NCBI GenBank assembly: GCA_003645185.1
Contig: QNEL01000010.1
Coordinates: 1 to 37,252, forward strand
Reading direction: 5' to 3'
DNA from: Candidatus Parabeggiatoa sp. nov. 3
Lineage (GTDB): Bacteria > Pseudomonadota > Gammaproteobacteria > Beggiatoales > Beggiatoaceae
Length of the DNA: 37,252 nt
Shown: positions 17,497 through 24,347 of the stretch, in pieces
Numbering within the stretch: position 1 is the first letter of the stretch
Layout of the letters: every line of letters begins with the position of its first letter
The notes under the pieces: generated by a model
Databases searched by the model: none
The model's input: only the letters and a program-made list of their open reading frames with translations
What the model was told of the DNA's origin: nothing
Program-made: the position numbers and the translations under genes

Positions 17497-19557
17497 ATGA
17501 TAGCAACACTCATTATTACAACCGGAATTCTGTACGGTATAACCAAAATTGGCCAAAACAATAAAAACAGAAGGAAATCTGCCCAAGCTAAAAACAAGAA
17601 TGTGCTGGAAATCATCCAAACATTCAAAAAAAATAGCCGCGCTGTATTTTCAAAGGAACGTCGTCAACAAATGGAACAATTGGCTGGAGGGCGATACGAG
17701 GTTAAAAGTGCAGCCGAAAAAAGGGTTGATCGTGCCCTCATGTTGTCAAGCATAAACGTTGGTATTGCAGGGATGAGCTTTTTTTATCCACCCTTGATTT
17801 GGCTTACTGTACCTAGCATGATCTATGGCATGATCCCCATGTATGAATGGACTTTCCGAACCTTAGTTAAAGAAAAGCGTCTGTCCGTATATGTGCTTGA
17901 TAGTGTAATGATAGCAGGAGCATTCATGGGACGCTACTTTGCCATTTTGGCATTAACCGGTTGGCTAGAAGTCATCATATTTAAAATCAGATACCTCAAT
18001 GAACAAGCGGCCAAACAAAATATCGGGAATCTGTTTGGGGAACTGCCCCATTCTGTCTGGGTGCTCATGGATAATCAGCTTGAGATTGAGATGCCATTTG
18101 ACGAATTACAAGTCGGCGATACCGTTGTTGTCAATGCGGGTCAAACCATTCCCATTGATGGGATCATCAAAAGTGGCTTTGCTTCTGTTGATCAGCATAA
18201 ACTGACTGGAGAGTCGCAACCCATTGAATGTGGAGAGGGTGATGCCGTATTGGCTTCAACGACTGTTCTGGCCGGGAAACTCTATATCGAAGTCGAGAAA
18301 ACGGGACAAGAAACGGTAGCGATGCAAATCGGGCAAATTCTCAATCACACGGCAGACTATAAAGACTCTATACTGTCGCGAGCGGAACGCATCGCTGATC
18401 GAGCGGTACCCATAACAGCCGGATTGTTCCTCGTTACGCTGCCGGTGTTGGGCTTGAATAGTGGGTTGGCGGTTCTGTCAAACAAATTTGGTAATAAAAT
18501 GAAAGAGTTTGGTCCGGTAAGCATGATCATTTCTCTTAACCTGGCTTGCGAACAAGGCATTCTGATCAAGGATGGGCGCTCACTGGAACTCTTGAATGAA
18601 ATTGATACGGTCATTTTCGATAAAACAGGCACTCTGACATTGGAACAGCCTACGGTTGGCAAAATCCACTGTTTCAACGGTGCTTCTGAAAATGACATTT
18701 TGAAATATGCGGCGGCGGCCGAGCAGGGACAAACGCACCCGGTTGCCAAAGCTATTCTCAAGGCAACCAATGATCGTGAACTCCAAGCTATCAAAATGGA
18801 AGAGGCCAAATACCAAGTTGGTTATGGCATTCAAGTCAAGCTGGCTGACCGGATAGTTTGGGTAGGTAATCATAAATTCATGGTGATGGAAAACATCGCC
18901 ATGCCAGCAGATATCTGCCAAATCCAGAAAGAGAGCCATGAACAAGGCCACTCATTGGTTTATGTTGCCTTCGATGATCAAGTGGCTGGTGTGATTGAGC
19001 TACAGGCGACGATTCGGCCCGAGGCCAAAGAGATTATCGACTATCTGCATCAACGCGATATCGCCACCTATATTATTAGTGGAGATCACGAAGCACCGAC
19101 AAAAAAGCTGGCTGAAACTCTGGGCATTGATCACTACTTTGCTAACACCCTGCCAGAAAACAAAGCCGATTTAGTAGAAGGTTTACGAAAAGAGGGGAAA
19201 TCGATCTGTTTTGTGGGTGACGGTATCAACGATAGCATTGCCTTGAAAAAAGCAAACGTCTCGGTTTCTCTTCATGGCGCAACAACGGTTGCAACAGATA
19301 CAGCCCAAATTATATTGATGGATGGCACACTGGATAAATTTACATATCTATTTGAAATCGTGAAAGAATTTAATTCAAACATGCAAAAGAATTTTATCTT
19401 TGCCACGGTTCCAGCGGGGATTAGCCTTATCGGCGTATTCTTTTTTAACTGGGGATTCCTTGCAGCAACCCTGTTAAGTCGAGGTGTTCAAGTTCTTGGT
19501 TTGGGTAACAGTTTGTTACCGCTATTCAAACAACAAGCCAAGAAGAATGATGAATAA
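17497..19557 (+). CDS. P1B-like P-type ATPase lacking the CPC motif
   Basis: A 686-residue P-type ATPase. Visible motifs are TGES at 237-240 (actuator), the phosphorylated Asp in DKTGT at 375-379, the HP pair at 414-415 marking heavy-metal (P1B) ATPases, and GDGIND at 574-579. There is no N-terminal metal-binding (CxxC) domain; an N-terminal hydrophobic stretch (2-19) and a basic region (23-58) precede the membrane part. The membrane helix before the P domain, which normally carries CPC, SPC or TPC, is replaced: from LPVLGLNSG (315-323) the chain runs through FGNKMKEFGPVS to GILIKDG without any cysteine-proline pair and is about 18 residues shorter than usual. Metal specificity cannot be predicted. 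It is probably co-transcribed with the sulfotransferase. Confidence 0.85.
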   Translation: MIATLIITTGILYGITKIGQNNKNRRKSAQAKNKNVLEIIQTFKKNSRAVFSKERRQQMEQLAGGRYEVKSAAEKRVDRALMLSSINVGIAGMSFFYPPLIWLTVPSMIYGMIPMYEWTFRTLVKEKRLSVYVLDSVMIAGAFMGRYFAILALTGWLEVIIFKIRYLNEQAAKQNIGNLFGELPHSVWVLMDNQLEIEMPFDELQVGDTVVVNAGQTIPIDGIIKSGFASVDQHKLTGESQPIECGEGDAVLASTTVLAGKLYIEVEKTGQETVAMQIGQILNHTADYKDSILSRAERIADRAVPITAGLFLVTLPVLGLNSGLAVLSNKFGNKMKEFGPVSMIISLNLACEQGILIKDGRSLELLNEIDTVIFDKTGTLTLEQPTVGKIHCFNGASENDILKYAAAAEQGQTHPVAKAILKATNDRELQAIKMEEAKYQVGYGIQVKLADRIVWVGNHKFMVMENIAMPADICQIQKESHEQGHSLVYVAFDDQVAGVIELQATIRPEAKEIIDYLHQRDIATYIISGDHEAPTKKLAETLGIDHYFANTLPENKADLVEGLRKEGKSICFVGDGINDSIALKKANVSVSLHGATTVATDTAQIILMDGTLDKFTYLFEIVKEFNSNMQKNFIFATVPAGISLIGVFFFNWGFLAATLLSRGVQVLGLGNSLLPLFKQQAKKNDE

Positions 19558-19570
19558 TTGCCCTATATCC

Positions 19571-19690
19571 CGTTCAACGTTTGCCTTTACGTTCCAACTT
19601 TAGTTTGCCTTTACGTTCCAACTTTAGTTTGCAATTGGAGTGCAAACTTTAGTTTGCAATTGGAGTGCAAACTTTAGTTTGCAATTCTTG
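19571..19690. repeat. AACTTTAGTTTGC tandem repeats
   Basis: Units of TTTGCCTTTACGTTCCAACT and TTTGCAATTGGAGTGCAAAC alternate with AACTTTAGTTTGC in about five copies, each with an internal GCAATTGGAGTGC. They fill the gap between the converging ATPase and HTH-ATPase genes, where they could also serve as a two-way transcript end. Confidence 0.8.
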
Positions 19691-19699
19691 TACTTGCTA

Positions 19700-20785
19700 T
19701 CAATTCCCCTCAATTTGAAACAAGTAATGATAGGGTTTCAGTCGTTTTAAACCTTCCTTTTTCCAATGCTCATCAATCTGCTTTTCTTCCAAAGCCAATA
19801 AACGTTCATAACACAATATTTGCAATAAGGCGGGCCAACAACCGCTTTCCTTGATGATCCAATCTCTATCTTGATCTTCAAATGGAATAGGAGAACTGGC
19901 TAACATTTCTTTGGCTTCTTCCTGAGTAAAGGGCTCAATATAAATTGTGCTAAAAATACCGAAAAAGGGTGAAGATTTGCCCTCATATTGAGCGATTTTC
20001 TGCATATCATGGGCCGTGACAACTATTCCTATTTGCCCATCGGTTCCCGCTAAACACCGCAATTGTTGCCAAAACGCCGTATCAAGCTGACACGTTTCCA
20101 ATCCTGCTTCTATTTCATCCATCAAAATCACTGTTGGCCTGTTTTGTTCTTTGAGTAAATCTGAAAAGGTGAACAAGTTGCACGATTCTGCTAGGCATTC
20201 TATGCCCAATTGTTCTAATATCGCTTGTATGGCTTTTTGTGGCGTATCCAATCTCTTATCTTTAAAATCAATCAGAGCGAATTGGAAATGATCGGGTAGC
20301 CACTTGTTCCAAGCTTTGGGTTGCCCAGAACGTAATTGATTGAGTGGCACTCTCGTGATATTTTTTAAATAATGCAACAATGATGTTTTACCGCCATATC
20401 TTGGCCCAATGATGGCGATATTTTGCAGATTGTTGTCTTGATGCCATGCGTTGTAGATTCTTCTCAAGGCATCTCCTCGTCCAAAAAATTGACAAGGATG
20501 ACAAATCGCTTTACCCACCACGGGAATGGGTTCAGGTGGTTTAACAAAATGATTATAATTTTTGCAACCAGCCGCTTCTAGCAGTTCAGCCTGTTGAATG
20601 GCATTTAAACCCAGTGCTTGGGCACACTTAAAAACGGTTTCACAGTTTGGGTGTGCAACATCATCATTGAGCCATCTATACAATGCGCCGGATGTTATTT
20701 CTATTTTTTTAGCCAAATCAGCGACTTTGAGTCGCCGTTCAACTTTCAAATATTGATACAACAGTTCAGAAAATTTTGTGTTCAT
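19700..20785 (-). CDS. XRE-type HTH fused to an AAA/NACHT-like ATPase
   Basis: A 361-residue protein. Residues about 6-60 form an XRE-like helix-turn-helix (LKVADLAKKIEI then SGALYRWLN). A linker with a CHPC pair (C95, C98) leads to an ATPase core: FFGRGDALRRIY, Walker A GPRYGGKT at 127-134 and Walker B VILMDE at 219-224, followed by a sensor-like VVTAHD. The C-terminal part has the winged-helix look of STAND/orc-type ATPases. GAGGTAGG precedes the start. The partner DNA or protein is not evident. Such proteins may be signalling ATPases, transposon-type target selectors or defence components; nothing next to it favours one of these. It stands alone between repeat clusters. Confidence 0.8.
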   Translation of the reverse strand: MNTKFSELLYQYLKVERRLKVADLAKKIEITSGALYRWLNDDVAHPNCETVFKCAQALGLNAIQQAELLEAAGCKNYNHFVKPPEPIPVVGKAICHPCQFFGRGDALRRIYNAWHQDNNLQNIAIIGPRYGGKTSLLHYLKNITRVPLNQLRSGQPKAWNKWLPDHFQFALIDFKDKRLDTPQKAIQAILEQLGIECLAESCNLFTFSDLLKEQNRPTVILMDEIEAGLETCQLDTAFWQQLRCLAGTDGQIGIVVTAHDMQKIAQYEGKSSPFFGIFSTIYIEPFTQEEAKEMLASSPIPFEDQDRDWIIKESGCWPALLQILCYERLLALEEKQIDEHWKKEGLKRLKPYHYLFQIEGN

Positions 20786-20911
20786 TTAGCGCCTACCTCT
20801 ACTTCATTCGCTATTGACATAGAATCATAACGACAAGGATTGTTTATAATAAAAGAGTGATCATCAATTTATATAAGTCGCTTACAACATTAACATTTTT
20901 TGAAATATCGA

Positions 20912-21018
20912 ATAGAACGCTGATGATACTGATTGTCATGATTGGCGCTGATTTTTTTTAAATCGACAAATATTTTAATCAGTGTTGATCATGAGAATCA
21001 GTCAAATCAGCGTTCTAT
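20912..21018. repeat. Full ATAGAACGCTGAT inverted-repeat element
   Basis: ATAGAACGCTGAT (20912-20924) and ATCAGCGTTCTAT (21006-21018) bound an element with inner blocks GATTGTCATGATTGGCGCTG and ATCAGTGTTGATCATGAGAATC. Its inner left block recurs, in the opposite orientation, in the right half of the element at 23991-24096. The rest of 20786-21182 shows only CTCATACGCAAGATACGCAA-type and TTTAGCGTC short repeats. Confidence 0.8.
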
Positions 21019-21182
21019 CTCTCATACGCAAGATACGCAAAGCTTTGATTTATATTGAAAAAGTGCCTCTTTAGCGTCTTTAGCGTCAAAGCGCGTTTAT
21101 TTTTATTTCTGGGTTGCCTATACAATCTTTGTGATTATGTTATCATTTTCATCCCTTCACAACTTCAACAAAGAGGAAATTT

Positions 21183-21737
21183 ATGGCTTCAACACCCTCT
21201 ACCATGATGCCGCTAGGCACGACTGCGCCTGATTTTAGTTTGCTGAATACCGTTACAGGCGACACGGTAACGTTGCAAACTTTAAAATCTGACACTGCTA
21301 CGGTGATCATGTTTATTTGTAATCACTGCCCCTACGTTAAACATGTACAAGGGGAATTAGTGAAACTTGCGAAGGATTATCAACCGAAAGGGATTGCTTT
21401 TATTGCGATCAACGCGAATGATGTTGTCAACTATCCCGATGACTCTCCAGATAAGATGAAAGTCGTCGCGCAGCAATTGGGGTATTCATTTCCTTACTTG
21501 TATGACGAAACCCAAGAAGTGGCTAAAGCTTATCAAGCAGCCTGTACACCCGATTTTTATGTTTTTGACAAAGATTTAAAATGCGTTTATCGGGGGCAGT
21601 TGGATGACGCGAGGCCTAGAAATGATGCGCCCGTAACGGGCAAAGATATTCGTGTCGCATTAGATGCGATATTGGCGGGAGAACCGGTTAACCCGGAACA
21701 AATACCGAGTATCGGTTGCAATATTAAATGGAAATAG
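21183..21737 (+). CDS. Thioredoxin-fold protein (AhpC/TSA-like, CNHC)
   Basis: A 184-residue soluble thioredoxin-fold protein of the group annotated as thioredoxin family/AhpC-TSA-like. The N-terminal PLGTTAPDFSLLNTVTGDTV leads to ICNHCPYVKH, with the redox pair C46 and C49 (CxxC). The TPDFYVFD segment carries the cis-proline region, and the chain ends in PSIGCNIKWK, a conserved tail with a further cysteine. There is no signal peptide, so it is cytoplasmic. It is expected to reduce peroxides or disulfides; the family is poorly characterised. GAGGA precedes the start. Its stop is followed by a local duplication. Confidence 0.85.
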   Translation: MASTPSTMMPLGTTAPDFSLLNTVTGDTVTLQTLKSDTATVIMFICNHCPYVKHVQGELVKLAKDYQPKGIAFIAINANDVVNYPDDSPDKMKVVAQQLGYSFPYLYDETQEVAKAYQAACTPDFYVFDKDLKCVYRGQLDDARPRNDAPVTGKDIRVALDAILAGEPVNPEQIPSIGCNIKWK

Positions 21738-21746
21738 GGAGATGGA

Positions 21747-21842
21747 TCAGGCCAACGGCCAACGGCTTTCTGAACACCTGAACGATGTGAGGCAAATTCA
21801 TGAGGTTCAGGCCACGGCCAACGGCTTTCTGAACACCTGAAC
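21747..21842. repeat. Direct duplication between thioredoxin-like and lolA genes
   Basis: A segment of about 36 bases (CAGGCCAACGG...AACGGCTTTCTGAACACCTG) at about 21748-21783 recurs with one small deletion at about 21808-21842. It includes the sub-repeat CCAACGG. It is non-coding. Confidence 0.8.
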
Positions 21843-21884
21843 TAGCCTACAATTTCTGAATTTGAATTTTCAAAGGCGATTATT

Positions 21885-22535
21885 ATGAAATTACACTGGT
21901 TATTGTTTTTATTGGGATGTTTACCGAATTGGCTTTATGCTGCCCAATCCCATGAGGAGTTGAATCAGTTTTTACAGAGTTTGCAAACGGTGTACGCACA
22001 ATTCAACCAAAAACTCTACAATGAAAGTGGCCAGTTATTGGAAGAATCAAGCGGTAAGATGTATGTGCAACGCCCTAACCAATTTCGTTGGGAATATCTA
22101 CAACCCTACAATCAGTTACTCGTTGCTGATGGGAAACAAGTCTGGATTTACGACAGTGATTTAGAACAAGTCACGGTGAAAGCCCTAAATGCGGCTTTGG
22201 GTAAAACGCCGGCTTTTTTATTAAGCCGTAACCGTAAACTTGAAGAGGATTTTTTTGTTAACAAACTGCCCTTTCAACCCAAAATCACACGCTTTGAGTT
22301 AATTCCCAAAGATGAAATCACACGCTTTGAGTTAATTCCCAAAGATGCTGAAGCCCAATTTGACAGTATGCGCATCAACTTGCAGGGCGATACGATTCTG
22401 GGTTTTGAACTGCTGGATAATTTAGGGCAGACTACCCATATCAACTTTAGTCAAGTGAGACAGAATCTCAGATTTCGGAAGAGCTTGTTTAAATTCACGC
22501 CACCTGCTGGTGTCGATATTCTCAAAGAAAACTGA
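21885..22535 (+). CDS. lolA: Outer-membrane lipoprotein carrier protein LolA
   Basis: A 216-residue periplasmic chaperone that takes lipoproteins from LolCDE at the inner membrane to LolB at the outer membrane. A signal peptide is visible (hydrophobic LLFLLGCLPNWLYA, cleavage after about residue 19). The LolA core includes QTVYAQFNQKLYNESG, SGKMYVQRPNQFRWEY and DGKQVWIYDSDLEQVTV. Near residues 134-155 the 11-residue block ITRFELIPKDE is repeated in frame, caused by a 33-bp tandem duplication at 22284-22346. The reading frame and C-terminus (FKFTPPAGVDIL) are intact, so the protein is probably functional. LolA is essential in most gammaproteobacteria; I see no lolB or lolCDE here. Confidence 0.92.
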   Translation: MKLHWLLFLLGCLPNWLYAAQSHEELNQFLQSLQTVYAQFNQKLYNESGQLLEESSGKMYVQRPNQFRWEYLQPYNQLLVADGKQVWIYDSDLEQVTVKALNAALGKTPAFLLSRNRKLEEDFFVNKLPFQPKITRFELIPKDEITRFELIPKDAEAQFDSMRINLQGDTILGFELLDNLGQTTHINFSQVRQNLRFRKSLFKFTPPAGVDILKEN

Positions 22536-22656
22536 AAAATGGGTTTATCGTAACCTCTTTGGGTGAACTTGCGATTGAAAAAAAACGCAAGAGACGCAAG
22601 AAACGCAAGAAAAGTCTCATTTTAAGAAGGCTTTTTTGGATTGCCCCTACAAACCG

Positions 22657-23757
22657 TTATGTCGATTTTAAGGCGATTTCTGATTCGGGCACGGGTTGTA
22701 CTAAATCTCCTGGGCGTACAAATCCTTGCCCTACGGTTATAAAACGCAGTTGTTTTGGTAAACCGGTTAACCAAATGCCTTGTGCTGTTGCACGGGCAAA
22801 TTTTGCGGAATAAAAAACGACGCGATTTTCATCATTGACGGTTTTGACACCTAATATGCCTTCATCATTCAGTGATAACAAGGCTGAAGAGACTTTATGG
22901 GCATAAACCTTTTCAAGGGGAATACGAATTTCACACGTCATACCGGCCGCTATTTTGCCTTTAGGATTAGAGATTTGTATTTCAATATCAAAGGTGCGCG
23001 TTTCGGTGTGGGCGCGGGCCGAAATGAGTGTGATTTTACCGGTTATGGTTTGCCCCGTGATTAAACGTATTTTGGCAATCTGCCCTAACTTTAATTGATG
23101 GTGTTGTCGTTCGCTGATTTCGCCTACGACTAAAAATGGATCTTCATCCATGAGTTCGGCGATGGTGTCACCTGTGGAGACATAATCCCCTAATTCAATT
23201 TGTCGCTCAACTAATACGCTTTTAAATGGGGCCCGTATGACGGTATTGTTTAGCGCAATCTTGGCTTGCTCAACTTGCGTTTTGGCACTTTCTAATAAGG
23301 TTAACGCTTCAGCGATTTGTGTCTGCGACTGATAACCTTTTTTTGAGAGTCTCTGCATCGCTTTGTATTCAAACTCGCGTTGTTTAACCAAAGCTTGTGC
23401 TTCTTTGAGACGTAAGGCGCGATCATCGGTTGCTAAACGTATGATTAAATTGCCTTTTTTAACTCGTGCGCCGCGCGCGGCGCCAATTTGGATAACACGC
23501 GCATCTGTTTCTGCCCGTAATGATACGGTACGAAGTGGCGCAGTGCGCCCTGTTAAAATGATTTCACGAGTTAAAAGCTGCGCCTTTTGTTCTCGCACAC
23601 GCACTTGCATCACACTAGGCTGTGCTTGTTCCGTTGTCGGTTGTTTTTGAACTTGAGATTGTTGCTCAACATTCGCCTGGCCTGAGAATAACCAAGCCCC
23701 TAAGGCGACTGCAATCAGTAAAGCTAAAATATAAGGCCGTTTTAGAAAAAAAGTCAT
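22657..23757 (-). CDS. RND-type periplasmic adaptor (HlyD/AcrA-like)
   Basis: A 366-residue membrane fusion protein that normally links an inner-membrane RND pump to an outer-membrane channel. It has one N-terminal membrane segment (ILALLIAVALGAWLF), then a biotinyl-lipoyl half (LRAETDARVIQIGAARGARVKKG), an alpha-helical hairpin (about residues 115-168), the second lipoyl half (VIRAPFKSVLVERQIELGDYV), a beta-barrel with PFLVVGEISERQ, and a membrane-proximal domain. It resembles MdtA/AcrA-type adaptors. No pump gene follows: the gene ends in a repeat-rich gap before lolA. It is therefore an orphan adaptor or one whose pump is elsewhere. The start has no strong ribosome binding site. Confidence 0.85.
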   Translation of the reverse strand: MTFFLKRPYILALLIAVALGAWLFSGQANVEQQSQVQKQPTTEQAQPSVMQVRVREQKAQLLTREIILTGRTAPLRTVSLRAETDARVIQIGAARGARVKKGNLIIRLATDDRALRLKEAQALVKQREFEYKAMQRLSKKGYQSQTQIAEALTLLESAKTQVEQAKIALNNTVIRAPFKSVLVERQIELGDYVSTGDTIAELMDEDPFLVVGEISERQHHQLKLGQIAKIRLITGQTITGKITLISARAHTETRTFDIEIQISNPKGKIAAGMTCEIRIPLEKVYAHKVSSALLSLNDEGILGVKTVNDENRVVFYSAKFARATAQGIWLTGLPKQLRFITVGQGFVRPGDLVQPVPESEIALKST

Positions 23758-23784
23758 TTGTTCAGTGTTCAGTTATAAATGTTC

Positions 23785-23885
23785 AATGTAGGGTGGGTAA
23801 CGTGTTTATGTTGCCCACCAATGTAGGGTGGGTAACGTGTTTATGTTGCCCACCAATCCGTTGTTTATGTTGCCCACCAAACCGT
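23785..23885. repeat. GTAGGGTGGGTAACGTG tandem hairpin repeats
   Basis: Two full copies of ATGTAGGGTGGGTAACGTGT...TTGCCCACC and a partial third (GTTTATGTTGCCCACCAA, repeated) stand head to tail. Each forms a GGTGGGTAAC/GTTGCCCACC hairpin. Family members occur at 8556, 14878, 24307 and 25580. Confidence 0.85.
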
Positions 23886-23990
23886 AGCTTGACAAGTTTT
23901 TGCAAATAGGTATAAAATTCGCGCTTCTTTTTGCCCTCATTCTTTTTTCGTTTTCGCAATCATTCACACCTAAGTCTTTTAACATTGTAG

Positions 23991-24096
23991 ATAGAACGCT
24001 GATTTTCATGATTCTCATGATTAACACTGATTAAAATTTGGACTGATTAAAAAAAATCAGCGCCAATCATGACAATCAGTCAAATCTGCGTTCTAT
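23991..24096. repeat. Full ATAGAACGCTGAT inverted-repeat element
   Basis: The element starts ATAGAACGCTGAT and ends ATCTGCGTTCTAT (one mismatch). The left inner part reads CATGATTCTCATGATTAACACTGATTAAAAT and the right inner part AATCAGCGCCAATCATGACAATCAGT. It lies directly upstream of the rtcB leader. Confidence 0.8.
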
Positions 24097-24133
24097 TGAA
24101 TATTGGCTTATACACATTTTAAGGAAAAACACC

Positions 24134-24169
24134 ATGTTTCAACAATACTCGTCAAATAATTTACAATAG
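24134..24169 (+). CDS. Possible 11-residue leader peptide upstream of rtcB
   Basis: A short frame encodes MFQQYSSNNLQ with AAGGA at 24121-24125, eight bases before its ATG, which is good spacing for translation. It ends in TAG one base before a hairpin, and a strong terminator follows about 90 bases later. The arrangement resembles the leader peptide of an attenuator. Glutamine, asparagine and serine codons are frequent. It may be chance; only the spacing and context support it. Confidence 0.35.
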   Translation: MFQQYSSNNLQ

Positions 24170-24199
24170 CTTTCCAACCCACAGAGTCTGGCTGGAAGG
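24170..24199 (+). promoter_or_regulatory. Leader hairpin upstream of rtcB
   Basis: CTTTCCAACC (24170-24179) pairs with GGCTGGAAGG (24190-24199) with one mismatch and a ten-base loop, and is followed by CATTTTTATG. It begins right after the stop of the mini-ORF, so a ribosome at that stop would cover it. Confidence 0.5.
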
Positions 24200-24260
24200 C
24201 ATTTTTATGATTGTCTTCCTTCAGGGTGAAGTGTGCGTGTTTTTTCCTACGTTTGAAAAA

Positions 24261-24295
24261 AACCTGGCTGACAATTGTTAGTCAGGTTTTTTTTT
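24261..24295 (+). terminator. Strong Rho-independent terminator before rtcB
   Basis: AACCTGGCTGACAA (24261-24274) pairs along its length with TTGTTAGTCAGGTT (24275-24288), allowing G-T pairs, and runs into nine T residues (24287-24295). It points toward rtcB and ends 52 bases before its ATG. The only sequence between terminator and gene is a hairpin repeat and the ribosome binding site. Confidence 0.75.
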
Positions 24296-24306
24296 GTCTT
24301 ATCACA

Positions 24307-24334
24307 ATGGTGGGCAACCCGTTACCCACCCTAC
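24307..24334. repeat. GGTGGGCAAC/GTTACCCACC hairpin repeat
   Basis: ATGGTGGGCAACCCGTTACCCACCCTACC forms a compact hairpin immediately before the rtcB ribosome binding site. It is a member of the dispersed GTAGGGTGGGTAAC family. Confidence 0.8.
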
Positions 24335-24347
24335 CTATGAGGAATTT

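Noticed and set aside
17497-19557. Ordinary copper-exporting ATPase (CopA)
   Set aside because: No CPC motif and no N-terminal CxxC domain, so a copper assignment is not supported.
24294-24347. Longer RtcB N-terminus from TTG 24294
   Set aside because: It would translate the terminator T-run and the hairpin repeat; ATG 24348 has GAGGA and the family N-terminus.
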